Below, one piece after another: positions 43,497 to 54,138 of a stretch of 64,000 nucleotides of DNA; positions within the stretch are counted from its first letter, which is position 1, and the number at the start of each line of letters is the position of its first letter. A model generated the notes under the pieces. That model saw only the letters and a program-made list of their open reading frames with translations. It searched no databases and had not been told where the DNA came from. The position numbers and the translations under genes were made by a program. Source of the DNA: Paragorgia papillata (taxonomy: Eukaryota; Cnidaria; Anthozoa; Scleralcyonacea; Coralliidae); NCBI GenBank assembly GCA_035771165.1, contig JAWNZC010000313.1, forward strand, positions 62,001 to 126,000, in the 5' to 3' direction.

Positions 43497-43746
43497 TGAT
43501 CCGAACAAAAACCAATTAGTGCATGCGGTACTGACTCTCGGGGGACTTGCGTGTATTGTGTATAAATGGTCCCAAATATGTAGATTTGTTCAGTTACCAT
43601 TCAGTTAGCGTTCAAATCGTAATTCGAACTATCGTGTGAAACTATCGTATAAGCAATCGTGTGAAACTATCGTCTATCGTATGTACGAAGTCTATTGTAC
43701 TATCGTGTAAGAAATAAAGATTAAGTTTTTATTACGCTTCAGACCA
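43497..43746 (+). repeat. Bel/Pao 3' LTR
   Basis: Same sequence as the 5' LTR with an extra copy of the AACTATCGTGTGAA segment, plus several substitutions. The TATA box reads TATAAATGG here. Confidence 0.92.
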
Positions 43747-43751
43747 CGTAG

Positions 43752-44131
43752 GATGCCAACGATTACGGAACAACCCTTCACCAGCGCCGCTACATCCTTT
43801 GGAATGGCGAACAGGTGCCTGGCAACGGCTCCACATTGATTTCGCCGGTCCATCTGTGGGAGATACGTTCCTGATCGTAGTCGACGCGTGCTATAAATGG
43901 CCTGAAGCAATCCCAGTGAAATCAACGACAACATCGAGAACAATAGAAGGACCCAGAACACTATTCTGTAGACATGGAATTCCCACACAACTCGTTAGCG
44001 ACAACGGGCCTCAATTTACGTCGGAGGAGTTCAACCATTTCATGAAGTCAAATGGCATAAAGCATATATCCGTTCCGCCTTATATCATCCCGCAACAAAT
44101 GGACTGGCAGAACGTCTTGTACAAAGCCTGA
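43752..44131 (+). pseudogene. pol: Gypsy integrase core, resumed after Bel/Pao
   Basis: The first bases complete the zinc-finger C-x2-C region (VGCQRLRNN in the frame needed), then WRTGAWQRLHIDFAGPSVGD (first Asp), ACYKWPEAIP and TQLVSDNGPQFTSEEF (second Asp). An indel near 44085 shifts the frame before the catalytic Glu (NGLAERLVQ-like in the next frame). The open frame ends at 44131. Confidence 0.88.
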
Positions 44132-45287
44132 AATAAGCCCTACGATCAGCCAACCAAGACCCACATAAAGATACACTGTCAAAGAAATTGTCGAATTTCC
44201 TGCTGGCTTACAGCACGTCTCCGCACACAACCACAGGAGAGACGCCTGCTGCGCTACTGATGGGCAGGAACTTGCGCACGAAACTGGATCTTTTGAAACC
44301 CGACATACGCCTGAAAGTTCAAAACAACCAGCTCAACCAAGCCAAAACCAGAGCCAAAACTTACACACGCAAGTTAACTGTTGGACGAGAACAATAGAAG
44401 GACCCAGAACACTATTCTGTAGACATGAAATTCCCACACAACTCGTTAGCGACAACGGGCCTCAATTTACGTCGGAGGAGTTCAACCATTTCATGAAGTC
44501 AAATGGCATAAAGCATATATCCGTTCCGCCTTATATCATCCCGCAACAAATGGACTGGCAGAACGTCTTGTACAAAGCCTGAAATAAGCCCTACGATCAG
44601 CCAACCAAGACCCACATAAAGATACACTGTCAAAGAAATTGTCGAATTTCCTGCTGGCTTACGGCACGTCTCCGCACACAACCACAGGAGAGACGCCTGC
44701 TACGCTACTGATGGGCAGGAACTTGCGCACGAAACTGGATCTTTTGAAACCCGACATACGCCTGAAAGTTCAAAACAACCAGCTCAACCAAGCCAAAACC
44801 AGAGCCAAAACTTACACACGCAAGTTAACTGTTGGACGAGAACAATAGAAGGACCCAGAACACTATTCTGTAGACATGAAATTCCCACACAACTCGTTAG
44901 CGACAACGGGCCTCAATTTACGTCGGAGGAGTTCAACCATTTCATGAAGTCAAATGGCATAAAGCATATATCCGTTCCGCCTTATATCATCCCGCAACAA
45001 ATGGACTGGCAGAACGCTTTGTACAAAGCCTGAAATAAGCCCTACGATCAGCCAACCAAGACCCACATAAAGATACACTGTCAAAGAAATTGTCGAATTT
45101 CCTGCTGGCTTACAGCACGTCTCCGCACACAACCACAGGAGAGACGCCTGCTACCCTACTGATGGGCAGGAACTTGCGCACGAAACTGGATCTTTTGAAT
45201 CCCGACATACGCCTGAAAGTTCAAAACAACCAGCTCAACCAAGCCAAAACCAGAGCCAAAACTTACACACGCAAGTTAACTGTTGGA
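43935..45287 (+). repeat. Three tandem copies of a 451-bp integrase segment
   Basis: Copies lie at 43935-44385, 44386-44836 and 44837-45287. Each begins CGAGAACAATAGAAGGACCC and ends AAGTTAACTGTTGGA. Each spans the integrase core from before the second Asp to the start of the C-terminal domain, and each repeats the ORF LLAYSTSPHTTTGETPAALL. Copies differ at only a handful of positions: GACATGG against GACATGA, CAGCACG against CGGCACG, and CGTCTTGT against CGCTTTGT. The duplication therefore arose after this element had inserted, by unequal exchange or replication slippage. Confidence 0.96.
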
Positions 45288-45750
45288 CAAGCGGTATTCG
45301 CTCAAAACTACCGGGAGGGAGAAAATGGGTAGAAGCTGTCGTTCCAGAACAAGTGGTAACCTCTGTTGTATCAAGTAAAAGTCAACCCAAACATTGTGTG
45401 GAAACGTCATATTGATCAGCTGAAAGAAAGATGTACCAATCAAAACCAGAAAGATACAAGGGACAACGACACAAACAATGGGACGGCATCCCAACACCCG
45501 AAGAAAATCCTGCTACCACAAACGAAACCATAGAAGACACATCCACCGGTACACGAAGCACAACAACAACAGAAGAAAGAAACGACCCCGAGCAGCAAGC
45601 AACACAGCAGACAACAGCCCAAGGGAAGTCAACAGAGGAACATGTAAGACGAAACCCAAGTCGAGAAAGAAACCAATGTTATGAGAACGTTTAGTTTTTG
45701 TTTATGACTTTATGAACTCAAAACCTTATCAGTTAAATAGGGTAGAGGAG
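45288..45750 (+). pseudogene. pol: Gypsy integrase C-terminal domain and tail
   Basis: AVFAQNYREG, then (shifted) VWKRHIDQLKERC: the small beta-barrel and H-I-D-Q-L motif that end Gypsy pol. A low-complexity T/E/N-rich tail follows (TTTTEERNDPEQQATQQTTA) and ends RRNPSRERNQCYENV near 45694, as in full-length relatives. The polypurine tract and 3' LTR follow directly. Confidence 0.8.
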
Positions 45751-45910
45751 TGTTGTGTTATTGTTCAGCGGTACATAATTAAGGTATGCGTGCGCATACC
45801 TAACATGAACGACGTAGTTCGTTAGTTCATGGTCGTTTAAACTCCTATGTATTTCTATGGATATATTATGATTACAAGTCAACATCTCTGAAATAGTCAA
45901 ATACATTACA
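45751..45910 (+). repeat. 3' LTR of the KDZ-exon Gypsy
   Basis: TGTTGTGTTATTG to AATACATTACA, 160 bp; the end is fixed by the ATGGC target duplication and by the KDZ coding frame resuming at 45916. Confidence 0.9.
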
Positions 45911-46222
45911 ATGGCCTGGCATTATTGTACGCCCTACTATTGCATTCCATTTTAAACTTATGGAACTCGCTGAGACTCTACTTGTGGAATGCCATGTTTC
46001 ACTACAGAAGTTCTCTGATGCACTTGGTATAATGAACAAATCAACAATATTACCAACGTGGGTATGTACGGTAGTTTGCATTGTTGATTGCAGGACATCT
46101 GTGGCAATACCTTATTTTGCATTATAACGCGTGCAGTACACTGAACCATAGTACATGTATTTCTCATTTTAGGTCAAGAAGATTTATTCTACTTTGAACA
46201 GCGACTCATTTGATGAATTTTG
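45911..46222 (+). pseudogene. KDZ third exon (right half) and a further short exon
   Basis: In frame with the part ending at 32520, it reads PGIIVRPTIAFHFKLMELAE, TLLVECHVSLQKFSDALGIM and NKSTILPTW, and is followed by GTATGT at 46062. The P-x-x-A-F-x-F-x-L...L-L-x-E-C-x-V-S-L pattern is that of KDZ transposases. After an intron ending TTTTAG, ~46174-46222 reads KKIYSTLNSDSFDEFW before GTAATT. Confidence 0.78.
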
Positions 46223-46668
46223 GTAATTTAACTTCTTATAATATTTAACCTATTCCTGTCTGATCCAGCCAGATACAGCTATCACTTAAGATTATTATAC
46301 TGGTCAGACGATTTTACTTGTCAAAGAAAGAACCCTCAGTCAGCGTATAGCTTAATACATAACCTCTTATTTAAGCTCTTAAACAGTATTCATTGTTTTG
46401 AAGTTAACTTCATTTTAAATAAATTTTTTGTTGAAGCTACCATCAGTACATGTTGAGGATTGGTAAGCCTTATAGTGATCAAGTCGGAAAAAAAAGTTAA
46501 TGTCCACTATGCCCTAAGATATGGCATTCTATTAATCTATTAAAATAACTAATTTATAAACATACAGTGTATAGAGTTTGCTTGAGGCCCCTATATGGTA
46601 CTTGCTTTCCCAAGATGGTGCAGAAAACAAACAGTAAACTATTAATACACAATGTCATTAAATTACAG
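46223..46668. other. Gap where the KDZ catalytic core should be
   Basis: No coding similarity or repeat was seen in this ~445 bp; it is intron-like AT-rich DNA. In intact KDZ genes the catalytic domain, several hundred residues, lies between the flanking exons, so this marks a deletion. Confidence 0.55.
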
Positions 46669-47395
46669 TACAGAAAAAAGACAGAAACTGTCGCAGAGAT
46701 GGAAAGTTGGAGAAACAAAATTTAATGCTGCTGCTCTTTCTTTGGAGACCCGAAGAAGAGAAGCAGTCACTGAACAAACGCACTGTTTGGCAGTTGAAAG
46801 AATGTTTTTAATATCTTTGAAGAAAAAATAGACAGGTACTGTACACTATGTTGACTTCACGTCTAACATTTACTAATGGCATTCTACAGTTGTGTTAATA
46901 GTACTATTTTTTGGAAGGTAGTAATTATTTTAAAGACCATTTCTTTTCATTGAACATTTTAAATAGATGGGCAAGCAGTAGTAGCATTAAGACTGTCAAA
47001 GCAAATAACTCAGAGAACAAATGCAATGAAAGCTACCATTACCAATTAAGTACAATGCCTCATTAAGCTCGTTACAAGACTGGGTGGAAACATTACTACA
47101 ACAGCTGCAGTTTGATCAAGCAAAGGATCCAGAGTTAGTACCTTATTGTCATTTCAACAGGCGACCTTTCAACAATGATATTCCCTTTGCCATAAAAAGA
47201 ACTGCAATTGACCTCAACAACTTCATAGAACGATGCTAGGAGGAGCAGAAGCTTTTTCTATTGGAGGTTGAAAGGTTGTTTAAGCATTATTTTTGAGAAA
47301 AAGGAAAGCTGGAGACGTATATATCTCAGCATCCAGGTGATCACTCAAGATTAATAAGAAGAATCAATGTTCTTATCAAGAAGAAACTTTGTGAG
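46669..47395 (+). pseudogene. KDZ C-terminal exons
   Basis: EKRQKLSQRWKVGETKFNAA and TRRREAVTEQTHCLAVERMF, LISLKKK end in a stop. After an intron, DGQAVVALRLSKQITQRTNA starts at 46967 and, after a one-base shift near 47045, continues YNASLSSLQDWVETLLQQLQ and RRPFNNDIPFAIKRTAIDLN. After a stop in ERC* it continues LETYISQHPGDHSRLIRRIN. The helical K/R/Q-rich run and the LSSLQDW block match the region after the KDZ core. Its last bases, GTGAG and GTAAAC, form a donor. Confidence 0.72.
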
Positions 47396-47507
47396 GTAAA
47401 CGATATGTTGTATTTGTTAGGTTCAATACTATTGGACTATTTCAATCAGTAAATTACCATATAGTAAGACTGAACCAGGGCACATGGGATCTAGTGAATT
47501 TTCAGTG

Positions 47508-47842
47508 TGGAATTTGCTGAAATTGCACTGATGAAGATGAACAAATTTTACTAGACTTTTCTGATGATGATTATGACTGTGATGATGAGTAATAGATTTA
47601 CTACACAAGTGTAATATATTATGAAGAAAACATTTCATGATTTTCTTACACTGCTGAAATGAAACAAACAATTCAGTCAATTTGAGTAGGATTTCAACTT
47701 GTAACTTTAGCATTCCGATCTGCAGCTTTACCTGTTGACTTTGGTAGAGTAAGAAAATAATATAATGTTTTCATCTACAGTATCTCTAAGGATGGTTGTG
47801 AAATGTAATATACTATGTACAGAAAGATTTGTTGTTTATTTT
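47508..47842 (+). pseudogene. KDZ last exon and 3' sequence
   Basis: After TTTTCAG, TGTGGAATTTGCTGAAATTG begins the last exon, whose acidic tail (DEDEQILLDFSDDDYDCDDE) ends at 47592. An 11-bp deletion relative to the copy at 25265 puts the tail out of frame with the exon start. The 3' sequence to 47842 is shared with 25369-25655. Confidence 0.8.
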
Positions 47843-47969
47843 TATATGCTGTAAATACTAAGTAGAAATGTAAATATTATTTATCTGCATTCATTGAACT
47901 TTGATGATTAAGAAAGATTATAAAGGTAGACGTGATTTTTTTTTGGTTTAAAAACACCTCCCCGAATAA

Positions 47970-48846
47970 TTACATAATATAGGTGGTAACCTAATGTTAC
48001 ATAATATGATTAGGGGTGGTAACCTGATGTTACATAATATGGGTAGGGGTGGTAACCTAATGTTACATAATATGGTTAGGGGTGGTAACCTAATGTTACA
48101 TAATATTGGTAGAAGTGGTAACCTAATGTTACATAATATGGGTAGGGGTGGTAACCTAATGTTACATAATATGGGTAGGGGTGGTAACCTAATGTTACAT
48201 AATATGGTTAGGGGTGGTAACCTAATGTTACATAATATTGGTAGAAGTGGTAACCTAATGTTACATAATAGGGTTAGAGGTGGTAACCTAATGTTACAAA
48301 TATGGGTAGGGGTGGTAACCTAATGTTACATAATATGGGTAGAGGTGGAAACCTAATGTTACATATATGGTTAGTGGTTGTAACCTAATGTTACATAATA
48401 GGGTTAGAGGTGGTAACCTAATGTTACATATATGGTTAGGGGTGGTAACCTAATGTTACAAATATGGGTAGGGGTGGTAACCTAATGTTACATAATATGG
48501 TTAGGGGTTGTAACCTAATGTTACATAATATGGGTAGGGGTGGTAACTTAATGTTACATAATATGGGTAGATGTGGTAACCTAATGTTACATATATGGTT
48601 AGGTGTTGTAACCTAATGTTACATAATATGGGTAGGGGTGGTAACTTAATGTTACATAATATGGGTAGGGCTGGTAACTTAATGTTACATAAAATGGGTA
48701 TGGGTGGTAACCTAATGTTACATAATATGGGTAGGGGTTGTAACCTAATGTTACATAATAAGGGAAGGGGTTGTAACCTAATGTTACATAATATGGGTAG
48801 GGGTGGTAACCTAATGTTATTATATGGGTAGGGGTGGTAACCTAAC

Positions 48847-48882
<36 letters not shown>

Positions 48883-48905
48883 TAGGGGTGGTAATCTAAT
48901 GTTGC
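47970..48905 (+). repeat. 33-bp minisatellite, large array
   Basis: About 28 units of GGTAACCTAATGTTACATAA plus TATGGGTAGGGGT. Variants include GGTTAGGGG, GGTAGAAGT and 31-bp units lacking AA. A three-unit pattern (GGGTAGGGG, GGTTAGGGG, TTGGTAGAAGT) repeats, which shows higher-order duplication in the first third. It ends at a (TA)n tract (48851-48880). The open frames of GGNLMLHNMGR are artefacts of the 33-bp period. Confidence 0.96.
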
Positions 48906-50420
48906 ATAGGAAACATGTCCGCATCTAGTGCGTACCGTTAACTGTAAATAATTAATTTTCTTGTTTTACCAGGTTTGTTTAGCCTTAAAATTTGTAGTAC
49001 AATTTATAAAGATAGACTTTGAAACTGAATCACAAACATGATATAAATATGCAGATGTACCATGTTGAAGTTGGTTGAATGGGAAAATTTGTATGCAAGT
49101 TGGAACATTACTTTAGCTAACTAAGATACATGCACATACACATACAGTCATGACCATTAGTGCAATCCATTACATGGAATGAACATAAACATGATCTGAC
49201 AGATATCAAAACACATGAAATTAATCGAATACGGGTACCGTACTACACCGTAGTAAGTATTGTATTATGCAGAGATAAATAATTCATCTGCAAGACACTG
49301 ACAAAATTTATCAGAAAATTTTACAAGAACCTAGTTCAATTTTTGTGACTACCGCTGACCTGTCAGCGGGAGCCACAATGTCGGCGTGATCTTGCTTGAG
49401 TGAGTGCTTGTCTTGGACCTCACTTACGTCATACTCGTGCAGTCATCGCCAGATATTATACACGATCGCTATATAGTCGAGAAAATCGCCATTGATCGCC
49501 AGGTATTCGGGATTTACTCGAGTTGTTTTCGTGGCCTCGTGGGAAAAAGTGAATCTCGTCTTTGCAATTTGCATTTTAGTTGCCCTCGATGACAGTTTTG
49601 ATTTTTGAAAAGTGTTAATTATTACTTTGCAAATCTTTTCTTCTTGGAGCGGTTTCTGTCATTGATCAGTTTATACAAGGTAAGAAATAGTTTCAAAACT
49701 GTGACGTTGTTTATCTTATATACTATAGACAAAATCTATAAATACTCGGTACTTTAATATAGCAGCACTAGAAATATTCAGCTTATAAAGTTCGCCAGAA
49801 GTTGGGCCTTCAGCTGTGTCCTGTTTCAAGGCTCTTCTTCTTTTATCGAATAAATTGTCAATATTAATGATAAAATCGCTTTATGAGTTTAAGTTTAATT
49901 TTGGTTGAATTGTGTGTTGTGCTCACTGGTCAATGACTCATCACTCATGTTATTACATTTACATGTATATATCATACACTATTAAGAGTGAGAAATGTGT
50001 TTTAACCAACTTTGAGCTAGGTTTTATTTTTGATCAAACACAACTTTCGAGTGTTTCAAGATCAAACAAATCAGGAAATGAATCAGTTGTTAAATGAATT
50101 AGTATTTTAAGATAAGTTTGAGGTAAAAGTTGGCTTAATCTATCCAAGTATTTGATAACATATCAAACGTTTGTCTCGCTTATGATTTTCCTATGTGTTT
50201 GGTTTATGAATTATTAATGAGTTTGAGAAGTATATATCACAGTACCCTGTATTTACACTATATACATGTATATAAGATATTTATGCACACAAAATATGTT
50301 GGCTGTTACATAGACATTACAAAACCTTGGTGCTTCCTTTACTTGTTTTAGGTGTTGTTCAATATCTTGTATAATGAAATTAAGAAACCAAAGTTTGTGC
50401 ACACCAGAGCTGCTACAGCG
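48906..50420. other. Unique stretch, with a possible 5' exon near 49.35-49.68 kb
   Basis: Mostly AT-rich DNA. Between 49340 and 49680 the base composition is more balanced (GATCGCC, CTCGAGTTG, GTGGCCTCGTGGG), and the stretch ends ACAAG followed by GTAAGAAAT at 49680, a strong splice donor. This could be a first exon of a host gene transcribed to the right. I found no further exon and no clear ATG context. Confidence 0.3.
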
Positions 50421-51289
50421 GTCTGACCCACTGATCTCAAATAATATACTCATTATACTGGATAGAGTATCCGGTGTTGGCAGTGAAGTCGGAATAGATT
50501 ATCGGCGACCATTTCCGGTGGGACCCACTTGGGTCCCATACAATATGGCGTAAATAGGAGTGGAAGCAGTTGAACGGCGTTTTTCGCCAAATTCTGGGAT
50601 GTTACGAAGAGTTACCACCGAATCGAGGTTTGTAATCTTATTTTAAGTAATAGTTTAGTGTTTTGAACTATTTTTTTTTTAGAAAGTGGTTTTCTTTACA
50701 AAATACGCTTGCCTGTTTATTTGCTTCAGAGCTAGCAAGTAGCAAAGTCGGTAAACAAATGTCTGGAAGTGACTGCCTGTGTATTTGTTTCTTTCTAGTA
50801 ACGCGTATTATTTGATGATTTACGATGATGTGTTAACTTTTGATTTATTTCATGCCGATTAAACCCCAAGAAGTCATAACTGTGTCTGTTTAAACTAATG
50901 AAATATTCGAACTTTATAGTTTTGTCGAATTTGGGCTAATGTTCAACCAGTTCAGATGGTTTTATTATGGTTACACTACAGTATGTATTTTGCCCAAGCC
51001 CTTGTCCCTTGATAGTATTTCATTTTGTCTACAGTATATCTCAAACAAAATATGTACATACTGTATAACATTTTGAGTTAGTGGTAGTTTATTATGGTTA
51101 GAGAGCATCTTACTGGCCATTAAGAAGTTACACCCAAGTTTGATTCCTACTCGATCAATGCAGTTTTACTGTGCATTTAGCAGATTAAAATTTTATCTAG
51201 TTTGCTGAAAGCAAGAAAAGTCTTTCCAGTTACATGCATCCAGGATTACTGTAGATCTAAGGATGTTGCTCTCTGCAATCTGGGTTTAA

Positions 51290-51800
51290 CTCCTACTTGA
51301 TGCACTTATCAGATTAAAATTTCACCTTGGATGTACATTAGAGGAGTGCTTCTAGTTTGACTCTACCAAACACCAGAGATTTCTTCTGGGTACTCCGGTT
51401 TCCTCCTGTAGTAACACTGACCAATGAGGGATGACTCTTGCTGGACCTCTAGGAAGAACAGTTTAGAATATGATTGATAGAGTTATCAGTATCCAGTATA
51501 AATAAAGTTAGTTTACTTCAGTTTTCTTTTGTAGTAACATTGACCAATGAGGGGTGACTCTTACTAGATCTCTAGGAAGGACAGTTTAGATATGACTGAT
51601 AAGGTTATCCAGTGTAAAGACTGTTTAACTGTTACAGTAGTTTAGTTCAGTTTTCTTTGGATGCATGTGACTTGAGTGCTTCCAGTTTGACTCTACCAAA
51701 CAGCACAGGTTCCCTCCGGTTTCCTCCTGTAGTAACATTGGTCCTTATATAAAGTTATGGTATATCCAGTGTAAATACAGTTACCTGTAGTTTACTTTCC
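51290..51800 (+). repeat. Imperfect tandem repeat with the TGTAGTAACA motif
   Basis: Three diverged copies carry TGTAGTAACATTGACCAATG, GACTCTTACT, CTCTAGGAAG and ACAGTTTAGA in the same order (from about 51410, 51530 and 51725, the last partial). Copies are separated by TTTACTTCAGTTTTC. It is contained in the 3.2-kb element. Confidence 0.8.
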
Positions 51801-52772
51801 TTTTTTGTTTAGATTAGTTTTGTTTTGATTCTTACTGATGCTGGAAGAGGACTAGCTTATTCAATTTTTTTCTTATTTATGTACCAGAAAGGTTAGCTGT
51901 GGTTTCCTTTCCAAGATGGTAAAAACGAATTTTGCCAGTAGCTTTTTGCAATGGACTTGATAAGAGCAAAAACATGATTTTCATCAACAAGAGAATCTAC
52001 CATGCGTTGTCAAGCTCTGTGAAGATTGTGCCAGTGCTCCAGCCACCACTGGCACTAGATAGTATTTTAAAATTTTTTGACATTTTAGTCCTTTGCGGCT
52101 TTGCCTTTGTACTGTATTAGAGAAAACTTAAATTAATTTCAATAAAATTGTTTGTACTATCCAGAGCAGCTTACACTAGCTTCAATTAAACTAAAATCTT
52201 ATAAACATCTATATGCATTGTTATGATCACTCATCTCAAAAAAAATAATTAATGACTGATCTTGTCTTCTGCCAAGATCAGCTGGATCTAATAAGTAAAA
52301 GACATATAGATGGGTATGAAACCTAAAAAGTTGTATGATGCCTAAAAAGTTGTATGATGCAAGATATTGAAGTATGATAAATGTAGTAAAGATTGAAACT
52401 TTTTCAAAAATAGCTTGAAATGAAAACACTTCTGTAGTAAATAATAGTTTGGAATCATCCTTCTCTTTGTTTATTTTAGAAAAAAGTTCATGACTTATTA
52501 TCTGTTTCAAATATAAGTCTACACAAAGTACAGTAGTGTCAGTACACTGAAGTATATAAAATATAAAAGAATATAGTAGATTATAACCAATAAATAATTA
52601 TTTCTGTCTGTAAATCAGAGCTGGGCAAACCATGCCCCTTTATTATAATTTTACTTCAATCTCAGATGATTCTACTCTTTCAAATACCAGACAATTTGAC
52701 TTTGTCAAATAGAAAACCCTTGGCAATGGCAAGTCTCTCCAGCAAGCCTAGGCAGCCATGAGTTCATCACAG

Positions 52773-52776
<4 letters not shown>

Positions 52777-52846
<70 letters not shown>
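52777..52846. repeat. (AT)n microsatellite
   Basis: About 35 AT dinucleotides, inside the 50.4-53.6 kb element. Confidence 0.97.
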
Positions 52847-52850
<4 letters not shown>

Positions 52851-53252
52851 GGGTAAAATAAAGCAAGAACACACAGGTAACATGTAAAAAATTAGCCAAT
52901 AGGCAAAAAATATATTTTTTTATACAAGAGGACAAATGGACAATTAATGTATTACAAATATTGAAAATGCACACCATAAATGCTAGGTGAACAGGAATTA
53001 TCTTCGTCAATATTATAGTAACAGGACTTCATCCGACTTCATCAATAATAGTAAAACAGTGAGTTAAATGCTTTAAATCTGCCTGTTTAATAAATAAAGT
53101 ATAAACTACAAACTTCCAAATAAACATCTTCAGTTGTATAAAACCCTCAGATCGTCTGATCCAATATACGTTGAAAAAGACGGATATAGAAACGGTAATA
53201 TTGTTACTTTGTCATAAAGTCACTGTCAAACTGCTAAAGTGAATACAAGATG

Positions 53253-53399
53253 TTATTTGTTCCTTACTTTAGCCTTTAATAATTCTTCAAACTGTAGCCT
53301 GGTGGCCGGTGCTGATTTTCGTTCAGTAAAATCGTGAAATTTCGGCCAATTTTCCATGATCCCAGCCACTTTTAAGTTGTCCCATAGCGACAGGTACAT
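53253..53399 (-). CDS. Small ORF near the right end of the 3.2-kb element
   Basis: The 48-codon minus-strand ORF reads MYLSLWDNLKVAGIMENWPK, then FHDFTERKSAPATRLQFEEL and LKAKVRNK. Its composition is that of a genuine protein (amphipathic, W-rich start, charged helix at the end). It is close to the inverted end, as expected for the last exon of a transposon gene. No family is recognised, and no upstream exon was found. Confidence 0.35.
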   Translation of the reverse strand: MYLSLWDNLKVAGIMENWPKFHDFTERKSAPATRLQFEELLKAKVRNK

Positions 53400-53985
53400 T
53401 TTCTTGTTAAGGATGTAAAATTTAGCTGGTTTTCGTTAAAAATCCGATCATTTAAAGCGAAAACTATGATTCAACAATAGTGATATAACTACGAAGTGGG
53501 TCCCACCGGATATGGCCGCCGCGAGATTTTTAGTCTCACTTCCGACTTCAATTTTTGCAAGGCGCGAACCAATAGATGCTCTATCCAGTATAATGAGTAT
53601 ATTATTTGAGATCAGTGGTCTGACCACAGAGTAGTAGATACACCAGACGTCTGACTCTTGTGAAAGTACTAAAATATTCTATGATCTGGTGTCTAAGTGT
53701 CACTCAATTGTACATTTTGAAAAGCTATTGTGAACTGTTGGGAAACTTAAAACCTTGAATATGTTGAAAGCCTTGAAATGAAGAAATATACTGTTGAAAC
53801 TACAATACTGAGTATTGTTGTACTGTCTTATTTAAAATACCAGTAGAATCACAAAATATTAGTGATGTGCATTAACACTTGAATGCCACTGACAGCATAT
53901 TTATGTCAGGTAAAATGTTGTTTTGGAACACAATGTTGATGATCTGGGGTGACTAATTCTTTGAAAGTTTTTGCGATAATGTAAT

Positions 53986-54109
53986 ATATATTATTTTTGT
54001 GGAAACACCACATAAAATATTTATTTGCTAAGCTTTCGGCCTGAGTCAACAGGCTGAAAGCTTAGCAAATAAATATTTTACGTTGTGTTCCACTAAAATA
54101 ATCTATATG
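53986..54109. repeat. Foldback element, long-centre member
   Basis: Palindrome with ~58-bp arms: TGGAAACACCACATAAAATA, TTTATTTGCTAAGCTTTCGG and CCTG on the left are reversed on the right, with the loop AGTCAA. It is related to 12179-12274, which lacks the central GCTAAGCTTTCGGCCTG part of each arm. Confidence 0.85.
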
Positions 54110-54138
54110 ATCTGGTGTGAGTTGTACAAAGCCAAGAT

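Larger units (their letters stand above)
35025..43746 (+). mobile_element. Bel/Pao element inserted in the Gypsy integrase
   Basis: LTRs at 35025-35258 (234 bp) and 43497-43746 (250 bp) begin TGATCCGA and end AGACCA. The flanking host bases are GGTAG and CGTAG; the host Gypsy codons need CGTAG, so the left copy of the 5-bp duplication has one substitution. The polypurine tract AAGGAAGGGGAGAA precedes the 3' LTR. A single reading frame from 35273 to 40380, and after the inserted transposon from 42785 to 43428, encodes gag, protease, RT, RNase H and integrase. It is broken by point stops (36355, 37672, 38428, 39124, 39439 and others). The element is inactive. The LTRs differ by a ~20-bp duplication and several substitutions, so the insertion is old. 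Confidence 0.95.
32521..45910 (+). mobile_element. Gypsy element inserted in the KDZ exon
   Basis: The insertion is bounded by ATGGC on both sides (32516-32520 and 45911-45915). The 3' LTR is 45751-45910 (160 bp, TG...CA), preceded by the purine tract GGTAGAGGAG. The 5' LTR survives only as its first ~65 bp (32521-32586), after which gag follows directly. The element encodes gag, protease, RT, RNase H and integrase on the plus strand, with frameshifts, a deletion between protease and RT, a microsatellite expansion and an integrase triplication. Its integrase is cut at 35024 by a Bel/Pao element and resumes at 43752. Without the inserted DNA it is ~4.7 kb. Confidence 0.92.
50429..53617. mobile_element. 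3.2-kb DNA element with 39-bp ends and 8-bp duplication
   Basis: Both ends begin CACTGATCTCAAATAATATA and continue identically for 39 bp to GGATAGAG. Subterminal motifs GAAGTCGGAA and CCGGTGGGACCCACTT are also shared in inverted order. GTCTGACC flanks the element on both sides (50421-50428 and 53618-53625). An 8-bp duplication is compatible with hAT, P or KDZ-type elements. The interior holds no recognised transposase, only a tandem repeat (51290-51800), an (AT)n tract and one small ORF near the right end. It is probably non-autonomous. Confidence 0.92.

Noticed and set aside
45431..45694. Independent T/E/Q-rich gene
   Set aside because: It is the low-complexity tail of the Gypsy integrase region, between the integrase C-terminus and the LTR.
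32521..45910. Endogenous virus with an envelope gene
   Set aside because: No open frame follows the integrase in either LTR element except the low-complexity tail. These are retrotransposons without an env-like ORF.
47994..48831. ORFs of GGNLMLHNMGR repeats
   Set aside because: The 33-bp minisatellite is a multiple of three, so frames stay open without selection.
52705..53010. Membrane-protein-like minus ORF with an IYIYIY run
   Set aside because: The run comes from the (AT)n microsatellite, and the rest has no recognisable features.
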